From: Candidatus Methylomirabilota bacterium | Lineage (GTDB): Bacteria; Methylomirabilota; Methylomirabilia; Methylomirabilales; 2-02-FULL-66-22 | Assembly: GCA_016208645.1 (NCBI GenBank) | Contig: JACQXP010000324.1 | Coordinates: forward strand, 1 to 9,033 | DNA: 9,033 nt | Reading direction: 5' to 3' | The notes under the pieces: generated by a model | What the model was told of the DNA's origin: nothing | Databases searched by the model: none | Seen by the model: only the letters and a program-made list of their open reading frames with translations | Translations under genes and position numbers: made by a program | In this document: in pieces, positions 1 to 5,915 of the stretch | How positions within the stretch are numbered: the stretch's first letter is position 1 | How the letters are laid out: each line of letters opens with the position of its first letter

Positions 1-836
1 GCCGGCAGCGTGATGATCATGGACACCTTGCCGTGGGCGAGCTGGGTCCGGACCTCCTGCGCCCCCTGTTCGATCACGCCGGGCGGGACTACCTTGTGCT
101 TGGTGAACAACTCGGCGTAGTACTTGAAGCCCTCCAGGGCCTGCGGGGTGTCCAGAGCCGAGCGCTTGCCGTCCGGCGTGAGGTAGTCACCGCCGGCTCC
201 CCACAGCCAGGGGTTGAAGCGCATGAACAGCCCTTCCTGCCGCGCCCCGATGACCCCCACGCCCCAGCGGTCGCCCTTGGTCAGCTTCTTGGCGTAGTCC
301 AGGAACTGATACCAGGTGGCGGGCGGCTTGTTCGGGTCCAGGCCCGCCTCCTTGAAGTGGACGGTGTTGTACATCAGGACCAGCGGGTTCAGGTCATCGG
401 GCAGGCAGTAGAGCTTCCCCTTGTACTTGCACATCTCCACGGCCGACTGGTCGAACTGGGCCAGGTACTTGGCGCCCCCCTCCTTCTCGACGAAGGGGGT
501 CAGGTCCATCAGGTAGCCCCGGTCGGCCAGGTGCCGGATGGACCGGTAGCTGAAGTGGGCGATGTCCGCCGCCGCCTTGGCCTGGGACTGAGTGATGAAG
601 ACGGACTCCTTGTCGGCGTACCGACTGTCGTCCCGCACCACCTCGATCCCGGGATTCGCCTGGTTGAAGGTCTTCTGGAACTCCTCCAGGGACTTGACCC
701 AGGGCGTCTCGCCCCAGTGCCAGGTCTGGAACCGGATCTTGACCTGGGCCACGGCCGGGCCTGCCGCGAGGCCCAGGAGGCCGACGGCGAAGCCCGCCAT
801 CGCCAGGGTCCGCCACAGGTTCACGTGTCGCCTCAT
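1..836 (-). CDS. Extracellular solute-binding protein, family 1 (ABC importer), C-terminus beyond window
   Basis: My own translation of the minus strand from the ATG at 836 stays open to the window edge (278 codons), so the C-terminal part is missing. The protein starts with a classic Sec signal peptide: basic MRRH, a hydrophobic core at about residues 10-28, then PAVA and predicted cleavage after Ala30. The mature part contains FQTWHWGE, the stretch EEFQKTFNQANPGIEV, the segment DIAHFSYRS and GKLYCLPDDLNPLVLMYN, the arrangement typical of family 1 (MalE/UgpB-like) periplasmic binding proteins that hand sugars or polyols to an ABC permease. The start is supported by GGGAGGTG a few bases upstream. 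It lies 121 bp downstream of the dehydrogenase on the same strand, so co-transcription is plausible. Permease and ATPase genes would be expected left of the window. The substrate cannot be told from sequence alone. Confidence 0.9.
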   Translation of the reverse strand, partial: MRRHVNLWRTLAMAGFAVGLLGLAAGPAVAQVKIRFQTWHWGETPWVKSLEEFQKTFNQANPGIEVVRDDSRYADKESVFITQSQAKAAADIAHFSYRSIRHLADRGYLMDLTPFVEKEGGAKYLAQFDQSAVEMCKYKGKLYCLPDDLNPLVLMYNTVHFKEAGLDPNKPPATWYQFLDYAKKLTKGDRWGVGVIGARQEGLFMRFNPWLWGAGGDYLTPDGKRSALDTPQALEGFKYYAELFTKHKVVPPGVIEQGAQEVRTQLAHGKVSMIITLP

Positions 837-910
837 GATGCACCTCCCGTTCTCCCGCGCTCTCTCCAGTTCACCACGCGTGCTGCCGCCATCGAATCCG
901 TTCTTCGCAT
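833..910 (-). CDS. Possible 25-codon leader ORF overlapping the binding-protein start (ATGA)
   Basis: On the minus strand an ATG at 910 opens a 25-residue reading frame (begins MRRTDSMAAARVV) that ends in TGA at 835-833. That stop overlaps the ATG of the solute-binding protein as ATGA, a typical translational-coupling geometry. It is preceded by AGGAGGTG at 918-911, an almost perfect complement of the 16S rRNA 3' end, but only 2 bases separate AGGAGG from the ATG, which is shorter than usual. The peptide resembles no family I know. It may be a real coupling peptide or chance. Confidence 0.3.
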   Translation of the reverse strand: MRRTDSMAAARVVNWRERGRTGGAS

Positions 911-935
911 CACCTCCTTCGGTTGTCTTGCACTG

Positions 936-959
936 GACCGTCTCGCGGAATAAACGGTC
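936..959. other. Short inverted repeat over the dehydrogenase stop codon
   Basis: GACCGT (936-941) and ACGGTC (954-959) are perfect 6-bp arms around a 12-base AT-richer loop. The right arm overlaps the dehydrogenase TGA (960-958 on the minus strand). There is no T-tract, so it is a weak candidate for an intercistronic RNA hairpin that could limit readthrough or stabilise transcript ends between the dehydrogenase and the binding protein. Confidence 0.35.
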
Positions 960-1950
960 ACCGCGCCGCCGCCCAGGGGGCGCGGGTCAGGACCTCGGGG
1001 TTGGCCACGGCCGACGGGATCCCCCCCTCCAGCCCCAGGCGGACAGCCGTGGCGACTTTGCGCTTCAGCTCCACGATGGAGCCCTCGGAGTACCAGGCGG
1101 CGTGGGGGGTGAGGATGAGGTTGTCCAGCGTGGCCAGGGGATGGTCGGCCGGCATCGGCTCGACCTCCTGGACATCCAGCGCGGCCCCGGCGATCCGACG
1201 TTCGTAGAGGACCTGGACTAGGGCCCCGGTGTCCACGACGCCGCCGCGGGCGGTGTTCACGAGGAATGCCGAGCGCTTCATCTTCCGGAGGGCGGCCGCG
1301 CCGATCAGGTGGCGGGTCTCGGCCGTCAGCGGGCAGTGGACGGAGACGATGTCGGACGCCGCCAGCAATTCATCCAGGGAGACGCGCCGGATCCAGTCCG
1401 GCCAGTCCTTCCGGTAGGGGTCCGTGGCCAGGATCGTGAGGCCGAAGGGGCGGAGCTTCCCGGCCAGCATGAAGCCGATCCGCCCCAGACCGACGATCCC
1501 CAGGGTTTGCCCGGCCAGCCGCATGATCGGCGCGGCCGCGCGGAACTGCCAGGTCCCGGCCCGCACCTCGCGGTCCAGGGGGCGGACGCCCCGGTGGAGT
1601 GCCAGGATCAGGGCGGCCGCGTGATTGCTCACCTCGTCGGTGCAGTAGTCCGGCACGAAGGCCACGATGATCCCGCACTCCGTGGCCGCCGCCAGGTCCA
1701 CGGTGTCCACGCCCACGCCGTAGCGACAGATGACCTTGCACCGGCGGAGCGCCTTGAGGACGCGCCGGGTGAACGCCCCGTACTGGGTGATGATCCCATC
1801 GGCGTCGAGACAGAAGCCCAGCAACCCCTCCTCGTCGTTCCGCTGGTGCAGTTCGATCTTGGCGACATCCCGCAGGACGTCCTCTTCCGGGGCGATGGTG
1901 CCGTGGTTGCAGTCGGTGATGACGACGCGGGCGAGTCCGCTGGCCGGCAT
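958..1950 (-). CDS. NAD-dependent D-2-hydroxyacid dehydrogenase (CtBP / phosphoglycerate dehydrogenase-like)
   Basis: 330 residues, the usual length for single-module D-2-hydroxyacid dehydrogenases, which interconvert 2-hydroxyacids and 2-oxoacids with NAD(P) in the cytoplasm. The substrate-binding half holds RYGVGVDTVDL (about 76-86). The Rossmann half starts with LGIVGLGRIG (150-159, the GxGxxG dinucleotide loop), with D177 of ATDPYR as the likely NAD-selective acid. Catalytic candidates are Arg235 (NTARGG), Glu264 (VQEVEP) and His283 (TPHAAW). The pattern with an AWYS ending is closest in my memory to the CtBP-like subgroup. The start at 1950 is fixed by a perfect AGGAGG four bases upstream (1960-1955). 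The frame stays open far upstream, across selB, but that part is antisense shadow. It sits upstream of a solute-binding protein, suggesting catabolism of an imported hydroxy or sugar acid. Exact substrate unknown. Confidence 0.9.
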   Translation of the reverse strand: MPASGLARVVITDCNHGTIAPEEDVLRDVAKIELHQRNDEEGLLGFCLDADGIITQYGAFTRRVLKALRRCKVICRYGVGVDTVDLAAATECGIIVAFVPDYCTDEVSNHAAALILALHRGVRPLDREVRAGTWQFRAAAPIMRLAGQTLGIVGLGRIGFMLAGKLRPFGLTILATDPYRKDWPDWIRRVSLDELLAASDIVSVHCPLTAETRHLIGAAALRKMKRSAFLVNTARGGVVDTGALVQVLYERRIAGAALDVQEVEPMPADHPLATLDNLILTPHAAWYSEGSIVELKRKVATAVRLGLEGGIPSAVANPEVLTRAPWAAAR

Positions 1951-1954
1951 GGAG

Positions 1955-1960
1955 CCTCCT
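1955..1960 (-). promoter_or_regulatory. Shine-Dalgarno fixing the dehydrogenase start
   Basis: AGGAGG on the minus strand, four bases before ATG 1950. It decides the start, because the open frame extends more than 1 kb further upstream. Confidence 0.85.
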
Positions 1961-2046
1961 GTATCCCCCCTCAGAGGACAACATAGGTGAACGTTCCAAC
2001 GTTCAACCTTCAAACATTCCTGTGTCCCCCCTCGGCGGGAACATAG
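1961..2046. repeat. Imperfect direct repeats flanking an 18-bp palindrome in the dehydrogenase/selB divergent region
   Basis: A C-rich unit of the form GTRTCCCCCCTC...AACATAG occurs twice in the same orientation, at 1961-1986 and 2022-2046 (26 and 25 bp, differing mainly in the central AGAGGAC/GGCGGGA part). Between them lies TGAACGTT-CC-AACGTTCA (1988-2005), perfect 8-bp arms with a 2-base spacer, followed by further TTCAA-like half sites up to 2014. The palindrome lies 38 bp before the dehydrogenase ATG, where an operator would act. The whole block could instead be an intergenic REP-like repeat. I cannot count genome copies. Confidence 0.5.
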
Positions 2047-2110
2047 ACCGGGTCCGACCGGGCCGTCAAGGGGGGCCGGGAAAAAGGTAGGGGCGACGGA
2101 ACGGCCGTGC

Positions 2111-2139
2111 TTGTCTCGCCGGGGGACGCGGGGTATAGT
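2111..2139 (+). promoter_or_regulatory. Sigma-70-type promoter of selB
   Basis: TTGTCT (2111-2116), a 17-base spacer, then TATAGT (2134-2139). Transcription would start near 2146, giving a leader of about 18 bases that contains the selB ribosome site GAGAGGGG (2147-2154). Hexamers match consensus at 4 and 5 of 6 positions. Confidence 0.6.
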
Positions 2140-2163
2140 GGCGACGGAGAGGGGAATACGCCC

Positions 2164-4047
2164 ATGCGCCATCTCATCATCGGCACGGCCGGCCACAAGG
2201 CCCTCACCGGCATTGATACGGACCGCCTGAAAGAGGAGAAGGAACGGGGGATCTCCATCGAGCTGGGCTTCGCCTTCCTCAGGCTGCCCGACGGGGTCCA
2301 GGCGGGGATCGTGGACGTGCCGGGCCACGAGCGGTTCGTGAAGACCATGCTGGCCGGGGTGGGCGGCATTGACCTGGTGATCCTGGTGATCGCCGCCGAC
2401 GAGGGCGTGATGCCCCAGACGCGGGAGCACCTGCACATCTGCGCGCTCCTCCAGGTGAAGCGGGGCCTGGTGGCCCTGACCAAGTCCGATCTGGTGGAGG
2501 CCGAATGGCTGGCGATGGTCCGGGCGGACATCGTCGAGACGCTGAAGGGGACGTTCCTGGACGGCTGCCCCGTGGTCCCGTGCTCTGCCACGACGGGCCA
2601 GGGGCTGCCGGAGCTGCTCCAGGCGATCCAGGACCAGGCGGCGGCGGCCGAGCCCAAGCGCACCGAGGGGACGGTCCGCCTGCCGGTTGACCGGGTCTTC
2701 ACCATCAAGGGGTTCGGGACCGTGATCACGGGGACGCTGTGGTCGGGGACCCTCGCGGTGGGGGACGAGGTGGCCATCCTGCCCGCGGACCTCCGGTCTC
2801 GCGTGCGGCGCCTGCAGGTCCACGGCCAGACGGTGGAGCGTGCCGTGGCCGGCCAGCGGACGGCCGTGAACCTGCCCGGGCTGGAGGTCTCGCAGATCGA
2901 GCGGGGGGACGTGCTGTGCCTGCCCGGGACGCTCCACTCGTCGGAGACCTTCGATGCGACGCTGTCCCTGCTGCCGGACGCGCCGCGGCCGCTGGTGAAC
3001 CGGGCGCGCATCCGCTTCCACCTGGGGACCAGCGAGCGGCTGGCGCGCGTGGTCCTGCTGGATCGCGAGGAATTACAGCCGGGCGAGCAGGCCTACGTCC
3101 ACCTGCGCCTGGAGACGCCCTCGGCGGCGCTGCCCGCGGACCGGTACGTCATCCGGAGCTATTCCCCGGCCGTGACCATCGGCGGGGGAAGCATCCTGGA
3201 TCCGAATCCGCCGCGGGAGCGGCGCCCCCGGGCGAAGATGATCGAGCACCTGCGCATCCTGGAGCAGGGCAGCCCCACGGACCGCCTCGAGCGTCTGCTC
3301 TTGGCCGCCGGGTTCACCCCCGCGACCGGCGACGAGCTGCGCAGGCGAAGCGACCTGGACCCGGCCGCGGTGGCCGACAGCCTGCGAGCGCTCACGGAGA
3401 AGGGCGCCGCCGTCCTCGTGGGGCCCAAGGGCGAGGCGGGCGTCCTGCATGCAGAGCGGCTGGCCCAGCTCGAGAAAGAGGTGCTGGCGCGCCTGGCGGA
3501 GTTCCATGCCAAGGAGCCGCTGAAGGACGGTCTGGCCAAGGAAGAGCTGCGCAGCAAGCTGCCGGCGCAACTGACGCCGGCGACCTTCGGCTGGATGCTG
3601 GCGCGCCTGACGGAGGCGGGGGTGATCGCCGTCGAGCGAGACAAGGTCCGCCTGGCGGCGCATCGCCCGACCCTGTCAGCCGCCGAGGAGGAGTTAAAGG
3701 CGAAGATCGAGACGGCGTACCGCGCGGCCGCCTTCCAGCCGGCCACCCCCGAGGGGGTGTTTGCCGGCCTCCGGGCCGAGCGGAAACTGACCCAGGCGGT
3801 CTTCCGCCGGATGGTTGACGACGGGATCCTGGTCAAGGTCAAGGAGGATATCTTCCTCCACCGGGAGCATTACCAGCAGTTGCGCGAGCGGGTGCTGGCC
3901 CACTTTCAGGCCCAGTCGAGCATCAACGTGGGCACGATGAAGGACCTCTTCGGCGTCTCGCGGAAATACGCCATCCCGTTCCTGGAGCACCTGGATGATG
4001 TCCGGATCACCCGGCGGCAGGGGGATGAGCGGGTGCCGTACAACTAG
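2164..4047 (+). CDS. selB: Selenocysteine-specific translation elongation factor SelB, lacking the G1/P-loop
   Basis: SelB is a GTPase that carries Sec-tRNA(Sec) to UGA codons marked by a SECIS hairpin. From ATG 2164 the protein has 627 residues (E. coli SelB about 614). It starts MRHLIIGTAGH and then jumps to KALTGIDTDRL: the expected VDHGKT P-loop and the next few residues (nine in total) are absent at the 2196/2197 junction, in frame. The other GTPase motifs are intact: ERGISIELG (27-35, switch I), DVPGHE (51-56), TKSD (106-109) and SAT (141-143). Domain II has FTIKGFGTVITGTLWSG (179-195), domain III follows, and the C-terminal third holds winged-helix repeats ending in GVSRKYAIPFLEHLD and ITRRQGDERVPYN, the SECIS-binding module signature. 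The start is chosen on family homology and on GAGAGGGG upstream. The frame extends 19 codons upstream to 2107 but that part overlaps the promoter and restores no P-loop. selC is downstream in the window; selA is not. Confidence 0.95.
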   Translation: MRHLIIGTAGHKALTGIDTDRLKEEKERGISIELGFAFLRLPDGVQAGIVDVPGHERFVKTMLAGVGGIDLVILVIAADEGVMPQTREHLHICALLQVKRGLVALTKSDLVEAEWLAMVRADIVETLKGTFLDGCPVVPCSATTGQGLPELLQAIQDQAAAAEPKRTEGTVRLPVDRVFTIKGFGTVITGTLWSGTLAVGDEVAILPADLRSRVRRLQVHGQTVERAVAGQRTAVNLPGLEVSQIERGDVLCLPGTLHSSETFDATLSLLPDAPRPLVNRARIRFHLGTSERLARVVLLDREELQPGEQAYVHLRLETPSAALPADRYVIRSYSPAVTIGGGSILDPNPPRERRPRAKMIEHLRILEQGSPTDRLERLLLAAGFTPATGDELRRRSDLDPAAVADSLRALTEKGAAVLVGPKGEAGVLHAERLAQLEKEVLARLAEFHAKEPLKDGLAKEELRSKLPAQLTPATFGWMLARLTEAGVIAVERDKVRLAAHRPTLSAAEEELKAKIETAYRAAAFQPATPEGVFAGLRAERKLTQAVFRRMVDDGILVKVKEDIFLHREHYQQLRERVLAHFQAQSSINVGTMKDLFGVSRKYAIPFLEHLDDVRITRRQGDERVPYN

Positions 4048-4090
4048 CAAGGGCGTGCCAGCCCGGGCGCACCGGGGCAGAGGGTCAGAG

Positions 4091-4423
4091 ATGCTGGAAG
4101 CTTTCAGGCGTCATCCGGTGATGTGGACGCTGGCGGTGGGCGCCGCTGTCGTCTTCATCCTGGGTATGTTCTTCACCGGGGCGGGTCAGTCCGAGATGGC
4201 CCAGCTCCTCCACCGGCCCTTCGCACCGGTCCGCTGGGTGCTCGAACCCTGGCAATCGTCCGTCAAGCCGATCCTGAAGGTATTCGCGCAGGATCCCGAA
4301 ATCGAGGCGATTTTTGAGGCCCTGAGCGGAATCCTGGGGATCGTCATGTACGGGGGCGTGGGACGCGGAGTGGAGGAGCTGTGGTGGTGGTTCTACCCGC
4401 CCCCGCGACGCCGGGCAGGCTAG
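4091..4423 (+). CDS. Small membrane protein of unknown function
   Basis: 110 residues from ATG 4091, 43 bp after the selB stop, with a weak purine-rich site (GAGGG) upstream. One clear transmembrane segment spans about residues 11-29 (MWTLAVGAAVVFILGMFF). A second hydrophobic stretch near 73-91 (IFEALSGILGIVMYGG) may be amphipathic or membrane-associated. The C-terminus is tryptophan-rich then basic (EELWWWFYPPPRRR), consistent with a positively charged cytoplasmic tail. I recognise no family. It sits between selB and tatA on the same strand and may be co-transcribed with either. The frame opens further upstream to 3995, inside selB, but residues before 4091 look like shadow translation. Confidence 0.7.
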   Translation: MLEAFRRHPVMWTLAVGAAVVFILGMFFTGAGQSEMAQLLHRPFAPVRWVLEPWQSSVKPILKVFAQDPEIEAIFEALSGILGIVMYGGVGRGVEELWWWFYPPPRRRAG

Positions 4424-4525
4424 GGGCGAGATCCGGTCGCCCTGGCCTGCCTTTTCGGTTGACATCCCGGCAGCAGTGGGCGATGCTACGCCGGGCCGGC
4501 AGAAAGACCCTCAAGGAGAATCGGC

Positions 4526-4720
4526 ATGTTCGGGTTGGGGTTTCCGGAACTGCTCGTCATCCTGGTGATCATCCTGCTGATCTTCGGCGCGAGTCGCCTG
4601 GGAGACATCGGCAGCGGCCTCGGCAAGGCGATCCGCGGCTTCAAGGAGTCCGTGTCGGGCAAGGACGCCATTGACGTGACTCCCAAGAAGGACACGGACC
4701 CCAAACAAGGGAAGGGTTGA
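4526..4720 (+). CDS. tatA: Sec-independent (twin-arginine) translocase subunit TatA/TatE
   Basis: 64 residues with the full TatA layout: a short N-terminus FGLGFPELLVILVIILLIFG forming the single membrane helix (about 3-21), the FG hinge, then the amphipathic helix ASRLGDIGSGLGKAIRGFKES (22-43) and a charged unstructured tail rich in Lys and Asp. TatA subunits multimerise with TatBC to move folded Arg-Arg signal proteins across the inner membrane. The start has AAGGAG (4513-4518) seven bases upstream. tatB and tatC are not adjacent, so this is a stand-alone tatA. The gene ends 7 bp from the convergent XRE gene stop, leaving no room for a dedicated terminator. Periplasmic selenoenzymes such as formate dehydrogenases are Tat substrates, so proximity to selB is suggestive only. 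Confidence 0.93.
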   Translation: MFGLGFPELLVILVIILLIFGASRLGDIGSGLGKAIRGFKESVSGKDAIDVTPKKDTDPKQGKG

Positions 4721-4727
4721 AGAACAC

Positions 4728-5390
4728 CTAACCGTCTACCCGGGTCGGTGCGTTTCCCCTGGCTCGTCCCGGGGTGGCCAGCTCCCGCAGGATTCCCTCC
4801 AACCGGCGACGGACCTCGGCCAGCTCCTCGCCTTCCCCCCGCCGCAAAGACTGGATGACCTTCCTGATCCCCTGGAGCGCCGCTCTGGGGACAGCCTGCC
4901 GCCTTCCCCGCCCATAGGCCGGCCGGCCTTCCGCCACCCTGGGCAACGGCTGCCGTGCCAGGTCGTGCCCTTTCTTGGGCTGGATGGCTGCGCCGCCCCT
5001 GGCTCGGACTTGATGGCGGTGGCGGACGAGGATGCCAAGAATCTCGCGCACCAGCGGGATGTCATCCGGGTGGAGGTGGATCGTCTCCCGGAGGAGGGTC
5101 GCCTGGGCCCCGTACGGGCGGATCCGGCGGATCTCCTCCGGCAGGAGCTCTGTCCACGCCTCGTCGGAGAAGAAATAGCCCAGGGGGACATTCAGCGCTT
5201 CAGCGACTCGCTGGAGGACTTTCAGCGAGGGGAGTTGCTCGCCCCGCTCGATCTTGCCGATGTACGAATAGTCCACCCGCCCGACGAGGTGTGCCGCCAG
5301 GGCCTTCTGGGTGAGGCCCCGCATCTGCCGGATCTTCCTTGCCCGCTGACCGATCTGGACTGCAAGAAATGCCTGTGTTCGTTCCTGCAT
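4728..5390 (-). CDS. XRE-family HTH transcriptional regulator
   Basis: 220 residues. The N-terminal Cro/CI-type helix-turn-helix spans about residues 13-70: IGQRARKIRQMRGLTQKALA, then YSYIGKIERGEQLPSLKVLQRVAEAL and NVPLGYFFSDEA. The middle (about 80-125) has an acidic/hydrophobic helical stretch (HPDDIPLVREILGIL). A linker rich in Arg and Gly leads to a C-terminal helical segment (170-205, IRKVIQSLRRGEGEELAEVRRRLEGIL) that may dimerise. No peptidase or kinase domain is visible. The ATG at 5390 lies about 2 bases after the predicted transcription start and lacks a Shine-Dalgarno, so the mRNA is probably leaderless. Divergent to the small winged-helix gene, with which it shares operator-like motifs, it is likely an autoregulated repressor of that promoter. 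It converges on tatA with a 7-bp gap. Confidence 0.88.
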   Translation of the reverse strand: MQERTQAFLAVQIGQRARKIRQMRGLTQKALAAHLVGRVDYSYIGKIERGEQLPSLKVLQRVAEALNVPLGYFFSDEAWTELLPEEIRRIRPYGAQATLLRETIHLHPDDIPLVREILGILVRHRHQVRARGGAAIQPKKGHDLARQPLPRVAEGRPAYGRGRRQAVPRAALQGIRKVIQSLRRGEGEELAEVRRRLEGILRELATPGRARGNAPTRVDG

Positions 5391-5398
5391 GGAGCGGG

Positions 5399-5427
5399 AA
5401 GTTACTGTGCTTCCTCTCGCGTGTCAA
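5399..5427 (-). promoter_or_regulatory. Consensus promoter of the XRE gene (leaderless start)
   Basis: Minus strand: TTGACA (5427-5422), 17-base spacer, TAACTT (5404-5399). The expected start near 5392 is two bases before the ATG at 5390, with no ribosome site between. The -35 box overlaps one copy of the GGATAYAYATT motif, so binding there would block polymerase. Confidence 0.7.
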
Positions 5428-5436
5428 TGTATATCC
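5426..5436 (-). promoter_or_regulatory. Operator-like motif copy at the XRE promoter
   Basis: GGATATACATT on the minus strand, matching GGATA(C/T)A(T/C)ATT shared with two other sites in this intergenic region. It overlaps two bases of the XRE -35 box. AT-rich against a GC-rich background. Confidence 0.5.
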
Positions 5437-5478
5437 ACCCGGCCAGGAGGCGGCACCGGCCGGGGGAAATCGGTGTCC

Positions 5479-5535
5479 ATCGTAGGATACATATTCATAA
5501 TACGTGTTGACAACATTGAATATATATCCTACGAT
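5479..5535. promoter_or_regulatory. Inverted operator pair spanning the promoter of the small winged-helix gene
   Basis: ATCGTAGGATA (5479-5489) and TATCCTACGAT (5525-5535) are perfect 11-bp inverted arms 35 bp apart. Beyond the arms the similarity continues inward, so each contains the motif GGATAYAYATT (5485-5495 plus strand; 5529-5519 minus strand). The right arm contains the whole -10 box of the rightward promoter. Centre-to-centre spacing is 46 bp, near four to four and a half helical turns, which would suit two dimers or a small loop. Most likely binding sites for the neighbouring XRE protein; this is inference. Confidence 0.6.
5507..5535 (+). promoter_or_regulatory. Strong sigma-70 promoter of the winged-helix/receiver operon
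   Basis: TTGACA (5507-5512, perfect), 17-base spacer, TACGAT (5530-5535). The start would be near 5542, about 11 bases before the ATG at 5553, and no Shine-Dalgarno is visible in that short leader. The -10 box lies inside an inverted-repeat arm, pointing to repression. Confidence 0.75.
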
Positions 5536-5552
5536 CCTCTCGGGTCCATTTC

Positions 5553-5915
5553 ATGCATAGGCAGAAGATCCGGCTCCTGCGGCAATTATCCGGGTCGGAG
5601 ATCCTGAGCTTTCTCCCGGGCAGGGCGCTGAAGCTGTATCTGGTCCTGTTGGTCTCGGCGGAGCGGATCGGGCGCGAGGAAACCATTGAGGTGCAGATCA
5701 TGCGGAGGGCCCTGGGCTGTGACCTGACCCGCCGCCAGCTCCTGAGGATCGGTACGGCGCTGCAGCGACGCGGCCTCGCCGTCCTCAGGCCCTCTTCCCG
5801 CATGCTGAAGTCTGGTGGTCGCGACGACACGTTGTGTTTTCGGCTCCTGGACCGGGGGGGTAGGGGAACCGATGGGGGAAGAAGGGCGCGAGTTCCGCGT
5901 GCTGGCCGTGGATGA
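5553..5915 (+). CDS. Small winged-helix-like protein of unknown function
   Basis: 120 residues from ATG 5553. Residues 23-80 read like a compact winged helix: GRALKLYLVLLVSAERIG (helix 1), EVQIMRRALGCDLTRRQLLRIGTALQRRGLAVL (helices 2-3), then a basic turn and DDTLCFRLLD (91-100, wing strand). This is my pattern reading; I cannot assign a family. The last 20 residues are Gly/Arg-rich and overlap the response regulator by 44 bp in another frame, so they may be a low-constraint tail. The gene is driven by a perfect -35/near-consensus -10 promoter with flanking operators. It likely forms an operon with the receiver protein. It could be the DNA-binding partner of that receiver, which has no output domain of its own. 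Confidence 0.7.
   Translation: MHRQKIRLLRQLSGSEILSFLPGRALKLYLVLLVSAERIGREETIEVQIMRRALGCDLTRRQLLRIGTALQRRGLAVLRPSSRMLKSGGRDDTLCFRLLDRGGRGTDGGRRARVPRAGRG

Noticed and set aside
394..843. 149-codon minus-strand frame starting at 843 in another frame than the binding protein.
   Set aside because: Low-complexity Gly/Arg/Pro content. The overlapping frame from 836 encodes a clear signal peptide and solute-binding protein.
936..960. UGA of the dehydrogenase read as selenocysteine with the GACCGT/ACGGTC hairpin as SECIS.
   Set aside because: The hairpin overlaps the UGA itself, has no bulged U or apical GU pattern, and the enzyme is full length at this stop.
958..3021. A 687-codon minus-strand frame that includes the dehydrogenase and runs antisense across the start of selB.
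   Set aside because: Only the part from 1950 down has family similarity and a ribosome site. The upstream part is Arg/Pro/Gly-rich shadow translation caused by high GC.
2739..3818. 359-codon plus-strand frame inside selB.
   Set aside because: Shadow of selB in another frame; Ala/Gly/Arg-rich with no domain.
4955..5510. Plus-strand frames antisense to the XRE regulator (4955-5314, 4965-5510).
   Set aside because: They lie over a well-supported HTH gene and its promoter and have no ribosome site or recognisable protein.
5815..5871. Upstream ATG at 5815 as start of the response regulator.
   Set aside because: It adds residues outside the receiver fold. ATG 5872 has a good Shine-Dalgarno at normal spacing.
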